NCBI RefSeq assembly: GCF_024494385.1
Contig: NZ_JAEVLT010000018.1
Coordinates: forward strand, 29,055-93,054
Source: Bacillus sp. EB600
GTDB taxonomy: Bacteria; Bacillota; Bacilli; Bacillales; Cytobacillaceae
Direction: 5' to 3'
DNA: 64,000 nucleotides
Shown: in pieces, positions 28,776 to 36,946 of the stretch
Layout: each line of letters opens with the position of its first letter
How positions within the stretch are numbered: the first letter of the stretch is position 1
Position numbers and translations under genes: made by a program
The notes under the pieces: generated by a model
What the model saw: only the letters and a program-made list of their open reading frames with translations
Databases searched by the model: none
What the model was told of the DNA's origin: nothing

Positions 28776-29474
28776 TTGCTAACAAAAATAAAACCAACGC
28801 ATTCAATTCAAATTAAAGAATTGCTCCAATTTGCTGACCGGAAATTTAAGAGTGAAAGAGGTGCTTTTTTATTTCAAGAAGGAATGGAAGCTGCAGAGCT
28901 TTATATTATTCTCTCCGGGCGAGTCCAAATCAGCAAAATTACTACAGACGGCCGTGAACTTTCATTACGAATTTGTGGGGAAAATGATATTTGCGGCGAA
29001 TTAACCTTATTCACTCCAGATCCTAGATATTTATTAAGCGCCAAAGTTTTAGAGGAAGGTGAAGTAGCAGCCATTCGAAAAGATGTTTTGGAAAATGAAA
29101 TTTTTCAAAACAGTTCGCTTGCGTTTGAATTTATGAAATGGATGAGTGATCATTTCCGAAAAACGCAAACAAAATTCCGTGATCTTGTTTTAAACGGAAA
29201 ACGGGGCGCACTTTTCTCTACACTTATCCGTATGTCAAATAGCTTTGGTGTAAAACTAAAAGATGGAATTTTAATTGATTTGCCATTAACAAATCAAGAA
29301 CTTGCCAATTTTTGCGGAACTTCTCGGGAAAGTACCAACCGTATTTTAAGCGAATTAAGAAGAGATAAAATTATTTCCGTAAAAAAAGGTAAAATAACTA
29401 TTTTAAATTTACAATTCTTAAAGGATGAAATAGGCTGTGAAAATTGCCCAGCCGTGTATTGCAATATAGAGTAA
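28776..29474 (+). CDS. fnr: Fnr, oxygen-sensing Crp-family regulator (paralog 2)
   Basis: 232 residues, full length, similar throughout to the protein at 22768 (for example KFRDLVLNGK and TNQELANFCGTSRE are shared). The C-terminal GCENCPAVYC gives C221-x2-C224-x4-C229, plus D136 in KFRDL for the cluster. DNA-recognition helix residues differ only slightly (GTSRESTNRILSEL), so both paralogs probably read the same TGTGA-N6-TCACT boxes seen here. Start: TTG 28776 behind AAGGGTGA. Of the two it appears closer to B. subtilis Fnr. A shared terminator with the radical SAM gene follows. Confidence 0.92.
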   Translation: MLTKIKPTHSIQIKELLQFADRKFKSERGAFLFQEGMEAAELYIILSGRVQISKITTDGRELSLRICGENDICGELTLFTPDPRYLLSAKVLEEGEVAAIRKDVLENEIFQNSSLAFEFMKWMSDHFRKTQTKFRDLVLNGKRGALFSTLIRMSNSFGVKLKDGILIDLPLTNQELANFCGTSRESTNRILSELRRDKIISVKKGKITILNLQFLKDEIGCENCPAVYCNIE

Positions 29475-29499
29475 AGGGACGGTTCTTCCGTCCCTTTTG
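29473..29499. terminator. Bidirectional terminator fnr / radical SAM gene
   Basis: AAAGGGACGG-TTCTT-CCGTCCCTTT stem between converging stops. Confidence 0.9.
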
Positions 29500-29500
29500 T

Positions 29501-30631
29501 TTATACTTCTTGTTTTTCTTTTTCCCTTAATGCTTTGGGTATATACACACAGAAAGGTTCACTTTCAAGATAATCTCCCGTCATTGCATAGGCTCTCGAC
29601 CTAGACCCTCCACAGACATGCCGGAATTCACAAATACCGCACTTTCCTTTATAAAGATTAGGATTTCGCAAGGATTGGAAAATTGGTGACTCTCTGTAAA
29701 TTTCGGCCAATGGTTGTTCACGAACATTTCCTGCTTTAATAGGTAAAAGACCACTCGGGTAAACATCGCCAATATGTGAAATAAACACGAACCCATTTCC
29801 ATCATTGACACCCTTCGGAGCTCGCCCAAGACCATCAATTGAGCCGGTTAACCCTTGCTCAGTCAGGGCATTTAAATAGGTGATTTCTTGCGTTTCTCCT
29901 TTTGCTTCCCGCATTTTTTGCTGGATTACAACGCGTCGGTAGTGCTGCGCTGCTGTTGTCTTAATATCAAAAGAGACACGTTTGCTTAATTCATAAAGCC
30001 ATCTGAATACTTGCTCGTGCTGTACAGGTGAGATCATATCGGATACCTGGCCTCTGCCAGTCGGAACAAGAAAAAATACACTCCATAAAACACATTTTAA
30101 ATCTTCGACAACCTTTGCCATTTCATCTAAGTAATCTATATTATATTGAGAAATAACGGTATTGATTTGCACAGGGATATTAAGTTCGTGTAAATATTTT
30201 ATTCTTTCTAATGTTAAATCAAAGGATCCAGCAGTACCTCGAAAATGGTCATGAATATCGGCAGTCGGACCGTCAAGGCTAAATGCCCAACGGGATAATC
30301 CAACTTCCTTTGCTTTCTCCATTGCTGCTTTTGTTACGTTCGGTGTTGCACTTGGAGTCATTGAGACCCGGACGCCCTTCTCAACAGCGTACTTGGCAAT
30401 ATCAAATACATCCTCACGCATCAAAGGGTCTCCTCCGGTAAACACAAGCATTGGATTATTCATTTCGTATATTTGATCTATTAGCTTTTTCCCTTCTTCA
30501 AATGTTAATTCGCGGGGATCACGATGATATTGGGCCTCTGCACGGCAATGCAAACACTTTAATTGACAAGCCCTTGTTAGTTCCCAAATAACAATAAATG
30601 GGTCTTTATTAAAATTACGGCTAAACACCAT
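29501..30631 (-). CDS. Radical SAM/SPASM protein, Fnr-controlled, AhbD/NirJ-like
   Basis: 376 residues. The SAM cluster motif CQLKCLHC sits at C22/C26/C29, followed by TGGDPL. The C-terminal SPASM-like part has CGICEFRHVCGGSR and a last cysteine in EPFC, for auxiliary clusters. The layout resembles haem-modifying enzymes (coproheme decarboxylase AhbD, NirJ), which also start with ELTRAC-type sequences. Substrate is unknown; a peptide-modifying role is possible but no precursor peptide is adjacent. AGGAGG precedes ATG 30631. An Fnr box lies in the promoter. Confidence 0.85.
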   Translation of the reverse strand: MVFSRNFNKDPFIVIWELTRACQLKCLHCRAEAQYHRDPRELTFEEGKKLIDQIYEMNNPMLVFTGGDPLMREDVFDIAKYAVEKGVRVSMTPSATPNVTKAAMEKAKEVGLSRWAFSLDGPTADIHDHFRGTAGSFDLTLERIKYLHELNIPVQINTVISQYNIDYLDEMAKVVEDLKCVLWSVFFLVPTGRGQVSDMISPVQHEQVFRWLYELSKRVSFDIKTTAAQHYRRVVIQQKMREAKGETQEITYLNALTEQGLTGSIDGLGRAPKGVNDGNGFVFISHIGDVYPSGLLPIKAGNVREQPLAEIYRESPIFQSLRNPNLYKGKCGICEFRHVCGGSRSRAYAMTGDYLESEPFCVYIPKALREKEKQEV

Positions 30632-30684
30632 ATAAAACGCCTCCTAAAACCGACTTTTTCAATCCTACAGGCCTTAATAATAGT

Positions 30685-30727
30685 ATTATAATGGTGTTTA
30701 TATTTTCATAAAGTGAACTAACTCACT
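30685..30727 (-). promoter_or_regulatory. Fnr-dependent promoter of the radical SAM gene
   Basis: Minus strand AGTGA-GTTAGT-TCACT (30712-30727) with a perfect -10 TATAAT (30685-30690); centre-to-minus-10 distance 29.5 bp. One arm differs from consensus in the first base. Confidence 0.82.
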
Positions 30728-30757
30728 GCCGTGATCATGCATACGGTAAAAATATGA

Positions 30758-30796
30758 CCAAAAAAGTGCCCTCTGTACTTCTTTCAGAGGGCACCG
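30758..30796 (-). terminator. Terminator after the DUF59 gene
   Basis: GTGCCCTCTG/CAGAGGGCAC stem with a 9-nt loop, then TTTTTT on the minus strand. Confidence 0.9.
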
Positions 30797-30807
30797 CACT
30801 ATTGTTA

Positions 30808-31116
30808 TTATTTAATTCCCAGTGCAATTTTAGCATATCTTGACATCATATCTTTATTCCAAGGTGGATTCCAAACAATATTTACTTCGACATCTTTAAT
30901 TTCAGGAATATCAGCTAATGCCCTTTTTACTTGATCAATAATCGTTCCAGCAAGTGGACAGCCCATTGCAGTTAATGTCATGTTTACAGTAAGATTTCCT
31001 TCCCCATCCATTTCAAGATCATAGACTAGACCTAAATTAACAATATCAATCCCAATTTCCGGGTCGATTACAAGCTCAAGCGCACCCATAATACTTTCTT
31101 TTAGTTCGTCATTCAT
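30808..31116 (-). CDS. yitW: DUF59/MIP18-family Fe-S assembly protein (YitW-like)
   Basis: 102 residues. DPEIGIDIVNLGLVYD and TAMGCPLAGTI carry the conserved Asp and the single reactive Cys of the family; WNPPWNKDMMSRYAK ends it. These proteins help deliver Fe-S clusters (SufT/PaaD type). Start: ATG 31116 is 8 nt from GGAG. In B. subtilis yitW lies near yitU, as here. Position beside anaerobic Fe-S enzymes is consistent but may be coincidental, since the gene also belongs to the conserved yit block. Confidence 0.9.
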   Translation of the reverse strand: MNDELKESIMGALELVIDPEIGIDIVNLGLVYDLEMDGEGNLTVNMTLTAMGCPLAGTIIDQVKRALADIPEIKDVEVNIVWNPPWNKDMMSRYAKIALGIK

Positions 31117-31125
31117 ATATATCAC

Positions 31126-31481
31126 TCCTTTTATTTGTCTAGCTTCTTCTTTTCTTAATCATAATTGTTTGATACCCCATGAACATCAATAAGAGCCTTT
31201 TTCATAAACTTCTTTAAGCTTGTTTATCTCACTGGTGGAATTTATTACTTGTTCCCAAACACTGATATAAAGCGTCTCCTCCTTAATTATACAAAATGTA
31301 AAAATTTCATGAAGTGAAATTTTTTACAGGATAGATATAAAATTGTTAACATAGTAATTATAGAAAGAGTAAAAACCTTTTTCCACTTTTATTAAAATAA
31401 AATTCCTAGCTAAGTTTAACATCTAATAGAACATTTTTCTAAAAAAAAACTTAAACCAAATGATGAAGAAGAAGGTGACTT
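31126..31481. other. Intergenic region with an inverted repeat
   Basis: About 350 bases between divergent genes. Only notable structure: a 13-bp near-perfect inverted repeat at 31298-31327 (GTAAAAATTTCA...TGAAATTTTTTAC) around TGAAG. It could be an operator or a weak terminator; no regulator is assignable. Confidence 0.4.
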
Positions 31482-32291
31482 ATGACTGAGCGACACTTAA
31501 TTGCATTAGATCTAGATGGAACTTTGTTAAAAGATGATAAAACCATATCTTTTAAAACAAAAAAGATAATAAAAAAAGCAAAAGATCAGGGACATGTTGT
31601 AATGATCGCTACTGGAAGACCGTTTCGTTCAAGTGAAATGTATTATCATGAACTGGAGCTTGATACTCCTATTGTTAATTTTAACGGTGCCTTTATTCAT
31701 CATCCACTCGACCAAAGTTGGGGAACCTACCATTACCCACTCGATATTAAGGTTGCAAAGGATATTGTGGATGTCTGCAGGTCTTATCATTTTTATAATA
31801 TTGTTGCTGAAGTGATGGATGATGTTTATTTTCACTATCATGACGAAAAATTATTGGATATTTTTGGGTTCGGCAATCCAAAGATTACTACAGGGGACTT
31901 AGCCAATTACTTACATGAATCGCCGACAAGCCTATTAATTCATACAGAGGAAGAACAACTTAAGCCCCTTCGCCACCACTTATCCGCAGCACACGCCGAA
32001 GTTATTGAACACCGCAACTGGGCAGCCCCATGGCATGTTATCGAAATTATTAAGAGCGGACTAAATAAAGCGGTTGGTTTGGAAAAAGCAGCAAATTATT
32101 ATAACATCCCAGCTGAAAGAGTCATTGCCTTCGGTGATGAGGATAATGATTTAGAGATGCTCGAGTATGCTGGCCGTGGCATTGCAATGGGTAATGGGAT
32201 CGATCAAGTAAAAAATATCGCCAATGATATTACACTTAGCAATGAAGAAGATGGGGTTGCTGCTTATTTAGCGCAATTTTTGAATCTTTAG
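31482..32291 (+). CDS. yitU: HAD phosphatase YitU-like (Cof type)
   Basis: 269-residue HAD hydrolase with a C2B cap. Motif I LDLDGTLL holds the nucleophile aspartate, motif II is IATGRP, motif III lysine is in IKSGLNKAVGL, and motif IV is FGDEDNDLEML. B. subtilis YitU is one of the enzymes that dephosphorylate the ribitylaminouracil phosphate of riboflavin synthesis, so this is a plausible activity. HAD specificity is hard to read from sequence. AAGAAGGTGA precedes ATG 31482. Confidence 0.85.
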   Translation: MTERHLIALDLDGTLLKDDKTISFKTKKIIKKAKDQGHVVMIATGRPFRSSEMYYHELELDTPIVNFNGAFIHHPLDQSWGTYHYPLDIKVAKDIVDVCRSYHFYNIVAEVMDDVYFHYHDEKLLDIFGFGNPKITTGDLANYLHESPTSLLIHTEEEQLKPLRHHLSAAHAEVIEHRNWAAPWHVIEIIKSGLNKAVGLEKAANYYNIPAERVIAFGDEDNDLEMLEYAGRGIAMGNGIDQVKNIANDITLSNEEDGVAAYLAQFLNL

Positions 32292-32399
32292 TGAAGTGTC
32301 AGTGATTACCTAATTTGATAATAGTCCAATCGGGCATACTACTAAGGAAGCAGCGAGGCTGAGGCTGTTTCGACAAGCTCAAATATTGGAGGGATTCGA

Positions 32400-32558
32400 A
32401 TGGGTAAAGGTAGATCAAGCAAATCGAGACGCTTTGTCCAACAAGGAAAAGATTCCGTGACGATGCATTCCAAGCGCATTCCCTATCACATGACGTATGC
32501 GGAAGCAGAAGCCTATAAAATGTCCAATACACATGAGACTTCCTTTGGAGGATTATAA
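32400..32558 (+). CDS. Small basic protein, unknown (52 aa)
   Basis: ATG 32400 is 6 nt after GGAGGG and the frame ends at TAA 32558, one base before the next ATG. Sequence MGKGRSSKSRRFVQQGKDSV... is Lys/Arg/Ser-rich at the N terminus and ends YKMSNTHETSFGGL. The GGAGG encoding its last residues is the ribosome site of the following DUF3813 gene, a strong sign that both are real and coupled. Small size and composition suggest a spore- or nucleoid-associated protein, but this is not established. Confidence 0.75.
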   Translation: MGKGRSSKSRRFVQQGKDSVTMHSKRIPYHMTYAEAEAYKMSNTHETSFGGL

Positions 32559-32559
32559 G

Positions 32560-32748
32560 ATGGGTAATCAACTTTTCCAAGAAGCTAGAAGATTTGTTGA
32601 GATGGCCAGAACCGCAAGTCCTGCTGACAGACAAACTGCAATGGAGAAAGCAAAAAATGCATTAAGCTCTGCTTATGCAAACTCAACCATTGCCGAAAAA
32701 AGTCAGCTCCATGAAATGCAAGATGAGCTTGAAAACCTTAGTCATTAA
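32560..32748 (+). CDS. DUF3813 small protein (62 aa)
   Basis: ATG 32560 is 8 nt behind GGAGG inside the preceding gene. MGNQLFQEARRFVEMARTAS... is an alpha-helical, charged protein like DUF3813 members next to yitU. Probably a helical hairpin; no catalytic motif. Co-transcribed with the 52-aa gene. Function unknown. Confidence 0.8.
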   Translation: MGNQLFQEARRFVEMARTASPADRQTAMEKAKNALSSAYANSTIAEKSQLHEMQDELENLSH

Positions 32749-32757
32749 GCTTTAAAC

Positions 32758-32810
32758 GAAAAGGAGGATGTCGCAAAGGGTTCTGTCCCTTTTCAACAAC
32801 CTCCTTTTCT
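32758..32810. terminator. Bidirectional terminator between converging genes
   Basis: AAAAGGAGG / CCTCCTTTT outer stem with an inner AAAGGG/CCCTTT stem, between the DUF3813 gene and the secreted protein gene. Confidence 0.8.
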
Positions 32811-33210
32811 AATGATAAAATTGTTCGAGAGTAATTGGATAGGAATGAATCATTTTCCCATTTGCATTGCGCTCATACAAGGTTAAGACCACACCTCCAT
32901 TATCAGGAAGCGCTGTATCTGGAATATTTATTATGATTTTAAATGGATGCCATTTTTTTGTTTTTCCGTCTACTTTAACCTTTTTTTCACGAATGAATTG
33001 GACATGCCCATCTTCAACTGTATAAAAAAGAGTGCTATTCTTTGGTTTAGCTTCGCCGGTAATAACATAGTTCCCCTTAAATCCCAATTTATAAATTTTC
33101 CGATAAACCTCATCTCGCATCATAGTGTCTTTACTCGTATGCTGGTACCCTCTGATATCAGCCGTGGGAGTAATAATTAGTAACAAAAAAGCAATCAAAA
33201 TTGCACGCAT
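32809..33210 (-). CDS. Small secreted protein, Gmad2/Ig-like fold
   Basis: 133 residues with an N-terminal signal peptide (MRAILIAFLLLIITPTAD). The mature part is a short beta-rich domain containing VITGEAKPKNSTLFYTVEDG and GGVVLTLYERNANGK, resembling Ig-like Gmad2 or proteinase-inhibitor type domains. GAGGAGG precedes ATG 33210. In B. subtilis the equivalent place between yitT and yitU holds the proteinase inhibitor gene ipi; whether this is the same family is uncertain. Likely exported. Confidence 0.6.
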   Translation of the reverse strand: MRAILIAFLLLIITPTADIRGYQHTSKDTMMRDEVYRKIYKLGFKGNYVITGEAKPKNSTLFYTVEDGHVQFIREKKVKVDGKTKKWHPFKIIINIPDTALPDNGGVVLTLYERNANGKMIHSYPITLEQFYH

Positions 33211-33230
33211 TCGGGTAACCTCCTCATTGC

Positions 33231-34073
33231 TTAATCTCTGCGAAAAAAACCGACCACATTTGTTGTCTCAATAATATTTGTGAACGCATTTGGGTCTACT
33301 TCATTTATAATTCGCTCTAAATCAAACAGCTCGTAGCGGGTGACGACGATCATCAGCAAATCCTTTGATTCATTTGTATATGCCCCTCTTGCTGGAATTG
33401 CTGTGATTCCTCTGACAAGCTTGGAATGGATCGCTTTCCTCAATTCTTCCCCTTTTCTGGTGACGATCAAGGCCGTCAGCTTTTCATGTCTTGTGTGTAT
33501 CGTATCAATTACTCTTGTTGTAGTGTAAAGGGCAACAAGCGTATAAAGTGCTTTTTCCCAACCGTATAAATAGCCAGCGGTGAAAATAATAATTCCATTT
33601 AGGATGAACATATAGTTGCCAATAGGTTTATCCTTCTGACGAGAGAGTACCATTGCGATAATATCCAATCCGCCAGTTGATGCTCCCCATTTTAAAGTAA
33701 AACCAACCCCTACCGCTAAAATCACACCGCCAAAAACAGTATTTAAGAGAATATCATGGGCCACCTGTTTAATCGGGATCATTTCTAAAAAAATGGTAGA
33801 AAAGAGAACACTCATGGAACTATAAATGGTAAATGATTTCCCTACCTTTATCCATCCAATAATGGCAACAGGGATATTAAGAATTAACAGCAGATAACCC
33901 ATTGAAATGTTTACTGGTGTATATTCTGTTAACACTTTTGATAATAATTGAGCAATCCCTGCAAATCCACTGGAATAGACGTTTGCTGGGATTAAAAATA
34001 AATTCATTGATATGGCAACTAAAAATGCACCGAAAATAACAACAACCGTTTTTTTTGTTTGGAGCCAAATCAT
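33231..34073 (-). CDS. yitT: YitT family membrane protein
   Basis: 280 residues: five or six transmembrane helices, then a soluble C-terminal DUF2179 domain (from about residue 200; RGITAIPARGAYTNESKDLLMIVV). The SGGFAGIAQL-like motif reads SSGFAGIAQLL and GASTGGLDIIA follows, both typical. Transport substrate unknown. GGGGGTGG precedes ATG 34073. Divergent from degV as in the B. subtilis yitS-yitT pair. Confidence 0.9.
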   Translation of the reverse strand: MIWLQTKKTVVVIFGAFLVAISMNLFLIPANVYSSGFAGIAQLLSKVLTEYTPVNISMGYLLLILNIPVAIIGWIKVGKSFTIYSSMSVLFSTIFLEMIPIKQVAHDILLNTVFGGVILAVGVGFTLKWGASTGGLDIIAMVLSRQKDKPIGNYMFILNGIIIFTAGYLYGWEKALYTLVALYTTTRVIDTIHTRHEKLTALIVTRKGEELRKAIHSKLVRGITAIPARGAYTNESKDLLMIVVTRYELFDLERIINEVDPNAFTNIIETTNVVGFFRRD

Positions 34074-34190
34074 TCCGCCACCCCCAATAAAATAGCTTCA
34101 ATACACGTTATAATTGTTAATTGTATTTTTGCATTGAAACCGATAAACTTACCTTATGAACTAAATTGGCTTGAAAGCAGGTGAGCATGA

Positions 34191-35048
34191 ATGCAAGTAA
34201 AAATACTCGCAGATAGCGCATGCGATTTACCGCTTGATTTTTATAACGAGTATAACGTGACATTATTTCCGTTAAAGGTACAATTAAATGGCATTGAATA
34301 TGAAGATGTAAAAACCATTGAACCTAAACTGGTCTACGATGCTATCCGAAATGGAACTGTCCCGAAAACTTCTCAGACTTCTCCATTATTGTTTGAACAA
34401 GTCTTTACCAACATGGCTGAGAATAATGAAGACGGAATCTACATTGCTTTATCCTCTGCACTATCTGGTACGTATCAAACCGCTGTTATGATTCTTGACC
34501 AAGTTAAGGAAAATTATCCTAACTTCCATTTAACAATTGTCGATACTAAGTGTGCTTCCCTTGGTTCAGGGCTAATTGTGATGGAAGCAGCTAGGCTTGC
34601 GGCTAAAAATACGCCAAAGGAAGAGATTTTACAGAATGTCTTGTTTAGAACCCAACATATGGAACATCTGTTTACAGTAGAAGATTTAGATTACCTCGCA
34701 AAAGGGGGACGCGTTTCCAAGGCTTCAGCCTTTCTTGGAGGATTATTAAATATAAAACCACTTTTAAATGTTGAGGATGGTAAACTCGTTCCAATTGAAA
34801 AAATAAGAGGAAAAAAGAAACTCCTTCGCCGGATCCTTGAAATCATGAAGGAACGAGGTACAGATTTAAATGAGCAAATCATTGGGATCAGCCATGCGGA
34901 TAATGACGAAACTGCATCAGAAATGCAAAAGATGATTGATGAAGAATTTCATCCGAAAGATGTCTATATTTCAGCAATTGGCTCTGCCATAGGCGCCCAT
35001 ACTGGACCAGGAACAATTGCGATCTTTTTTTTGAATCAGCTGCCTTGA
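34191..35048 (+). CDS. DegV-family fatty-acid-binding protein (YitS-like)
   Basis: 285 residues. Starts VKILADSACDLP; the fatty-acid-binding motif TSQTSP and the serine of SSALSGTYQ are present; LDYLAKGGRVSKA is the second signature. DegV/FakB proteins present fatty acids to the kinase FakA for incorporation into phospholipid. AGGTGAG precedes ATG 34191. A strong terminator follows. Confidence 0.93.
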   Translation: MQVKILADSACDLPLDFYNEYNVTLFPLKVQLNGIEYEDVKTIEPKLVYDAIRNGTVPKTSQTSPLLFEQVFTNMAENNEDGIYIALSSALSGTYQTAVMILDQVKENYPNFHLTIVDTKCASLGSGLIVMEAARLAAKNTPKEEILQNVLFRTQHMEHLFTVEDLDYLAKGGRVSKASAFLGGLLNIKPLLNVEDGKLVPIEKIRGKKKLLRRILEIMKERGTDLNEQIIGISHADNDETASEMQKMIDEEFHPKDVYISAIGSAIGAHTGPGTIAIFFLNQLP

Positions 35049-35056
35049 AGAAAGAA

Positions 35057-35088
35057 AATGAGTGAGATACTTATCTCACTCATTTTTT
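35057..35088 (+). terminator. Terminator after degV
   Basis: A 12-bp perfect stem ATGAGTGAGATA/TATCTCACTCAT and six Ts. Confidence 0.95.
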
Positions 35089-35091
35089 CGG

Positions 35092-35223
35092 TCAGAGATG
35101 ATCGGTGTTCTTCGAGTATTGATTCTTGCCTGCTTTCCGATTCTTTTCGCGCATCATATTTTTTTCATGGCGAAGGGCGTTGTTATCCTGTGCTTTTTTA
35201 TCATTATCAGAAGTAGTTGGCAT
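35092..35223 (-). CDS. DUF3941-like small protein (43 aa)
   Basis: Minus strand, ATG 35223, 7 nt after AAAGGAG, stop TGA at 35092. The sequence MPTTSDNDKKAQDNNALRHE continues KNMMREKNRKAGKNQYSKNTDHL. It is highly charged and probably disordered, with the conserved look of DUF3941 proteins. Short, so easily missed. The degV terminator at its 3' end, read in reverse, may also end this gene. Function unknown. Confidence 0.75.
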   Translation of the reverse strand: MPTTSDNDKKAQDNNALRHEKNMMREKNRKAGKNQYSKNTDHL

Positions 35224-35291
35224 GCATACTCTCCTTTCCTTAACCTTCCTTACATACAATAGTTTTTGTTAATAAAGTGAGAGTATGTACA

Positions 35292-35325
35292 GAAAAAACA
35301 AGCATCATTCCATGCTTGTTTTTTT
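35292..35325 (-). terminator. Terminator after cvfB
   Basis: ACAAGCAT/ATGCTTGT stem with a T run on the minus strand, directly at the cvfB stop. Confidence 0.85.
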
Positions 35326-36187
35326 AATCCTTCTTTACGTATGTCCAATTGTCTTCCTGATAAATTTTCTTTTCCTTCAAAAGCTTTCCTAACGCTCGTT
35401 TAAAAGCACCTTTGCTTAGTTGAAAACGCTCTTGAATTTCTTCCGGCATGCTTTTATCGCTAAACGGCATCGCACCGTTTCTGCTCATCAAATATTCATA
35501 AACCCGTTGTGCATCCTGATCCAAGGCTTCTTCTTTCCGAGCTAGCAGTGATACATTGATGGTCCCATCTTCCTTAATATCGATAATCCGCCCCTCAACT
35601 TTTTCACCGAGCCGAGGCTCTGTTAAACGCTGTGATTCATGAATAAAGCCTTTAAAGCCTTCGATTGTATAAATCCAGCTTCCTACCTTTGCCGTTCGAT
35701 AGATATGACCCTGAACGTTTTTATTAAATTCTTTTCGCGTTGCTTTCGTAGAAATGGACTGAATCACCTGATCACTCGCAAGCCTCGCATATAGACGATA
35801 ATTCCGGTTCACCCTTAAGGTAATATAAAGCATATCACCAATCTCCGGCCAAACAGATTTATGCGCAGGCAGATCTTCCTCGCCAAGCAATAAATCCTTC
35901 TGAATGCCAATGTCTAAAAACACTCCGATACCTGGCTTAATATCTGTAACCTTAACCCAATTGTATTTACCTGCCAAGACTTTAGGGATTACTGTTGTGG
36001 CCGAGACTCTTCCATGCGCATCCGGATAAAGAAAGACCTCCAAACTTTCCCCCTCTTCATACTCATATTCGGTTTCATTTATATGCAACAATACATCTTC
36101 TTGTCCGTCTGTTAAAAAAAAGCCAAATGGTGCTTTTCGAGCAACCGTTAAAGTGGTAACCTGTCCAACCAATTCCATCAATGACAA
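35324..36187 (-). CDS. cvfB: S1-domain RNA-binding protein CvfB/YitL
   Basis: 287 residues with S1-like OB-fold modules in tandem (for example VKVTDIKPGIGVFLDIG and GRIIDIKEDGTINVSL) and a C-terminal winged helix (MPFSDKSMPEEIQERF...). CvfB regulates virulence and RNA metabolism in staphylococci. Start: TTG 36187 is 6 nt from GAGGAGGGG; the longer frame from 36229 would include the ribosome site. Confidence 0.9.
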   Translation of the reverse strand: MSLMELVGQVTTLTVARKAPFGFFLTDGQEDVLLHINETEYEYEEGESLEVFLYPDAHGRVSATTVIPKVLAGKYNWVKVTDIKPGIGVFLDIGIQKDLLLGEEDLPAHKSVWPEIGDMLYITLRVNRNYRLYARLASDQVIQSISTKATRKEFNKNVQGHIYRTAKVGSWIYTIEGFKGFIHESQRLTEPRLGEKVEGRIIDIKEDGTINVSLLARKEEALDQDAQRVYEYLMSRNGAMPFSDKSMPEEIQERFQLSKGAFKRALGKLLKEKKIYQEDNWTYVKKD

Positions 36188-36347
36188 ATTTAACCCCTCC
36201 TCATTTCTTTTTAATGGTGCTTTTTCCAAAAGGTTGTTTGAACTGCTATATTTTACTATAATGAAGCCATAAAGGGAAATTTATATAAAAAAATGAATCA
36301 TCTCCAGCGTTGTATAGTTGGAATTGAAGAATGCGGAGGTTTTTTAC

Positions 36348-36839
36348 ATGGCCAAAGAAAGTTCATTTGATATTGTATCCAAAGTTGATTTTTCTGAAGT
36401 AACCAATGCAATTACACAAGCAATGAAGGAAATCCAAACACGCTATGATTTCAAAGGAAGCAAAAGTGAGGTCTCGCTTGATAAAGAAGAACTAGTTTTA
36501 ATTTCTGATGATGAGTATAAATTAGACCAGCTTAAGGATGTATTGCTGGGAAAGCTCATTAAAAGAGGTGTTCCCATTAAGAATCTTGATTATGGGAAAA
36601 TCGAAAAGGCATCGGGTGGAACCATTCGCCAAAGAGCCAAGCTTGCCCAGGGAATTGACAAAGAAAACGCCAAAAAGATTAACACCATTATTAAAAATAG
36701 CGGCTTAAAGGTGAAAAGCCAGGTGCAGGACGACCAGGTTCGGGTCAGTGGAAAAAGCCTTGATGAGCTCCAACAAATCATTTCCGCCGTAAAAGCAGCT
36801 GACTTATCGATTGATGTTCAATTTATTAATTATCGTTAG
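36348..36839 (+). CDS. yitK: YajQ family nucleotide-binding protein (YitK)
   Basis: 163 residues, full length. Starts [20 protein letters not shown] and contains [11 protein letters not shown] and [13 protein letters not shown], the hallmarks of the YajQ/UPF0234 family with two RRM-like folds. Members bind nucleic acid or cyclic-di-GMP. Start: ATG 36348 is 8 nt after GCGGAGG; the ATG at 36318 has no ribosome site. Divergent from cvfB as yitL/yitK in B. subtilis. Confidence 0.93.
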   Translation: MAKESSFDIVSKVDFSEVTNAITQAMKEIQTRYDFKGSKSEVSLDKEELVLISDDEYKLDQLKDVLLGKLIKRGVPIKNLDYGKIEKASGGTIRQRAKLAQGIDKENAKKINTIIKNSGLKVKSQVQDDQVRVSGKSLDELQQIISAVKAADLSIDVQFINYR

Positions 36840-36840
36840 A

Positions 36841-36873
36841 AGCGAAAAGCCTTACTGCTTTTTGCTTTTTTCT
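36841..36873 (+). terminator. Weak terminator after yitK
   Basis: GCGAAAAGC/GCTTTTTGC imperfect stem followed by TTTTTTC. Confidence 0.5.
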
Positions 36874-36946
36874 TTATCCATTTTTTTCTATGTTTGTTCT
36901 TCGTCAAAAAAGGAATTATGAAAGTAGAAGAAATGGAGGAGATTGA

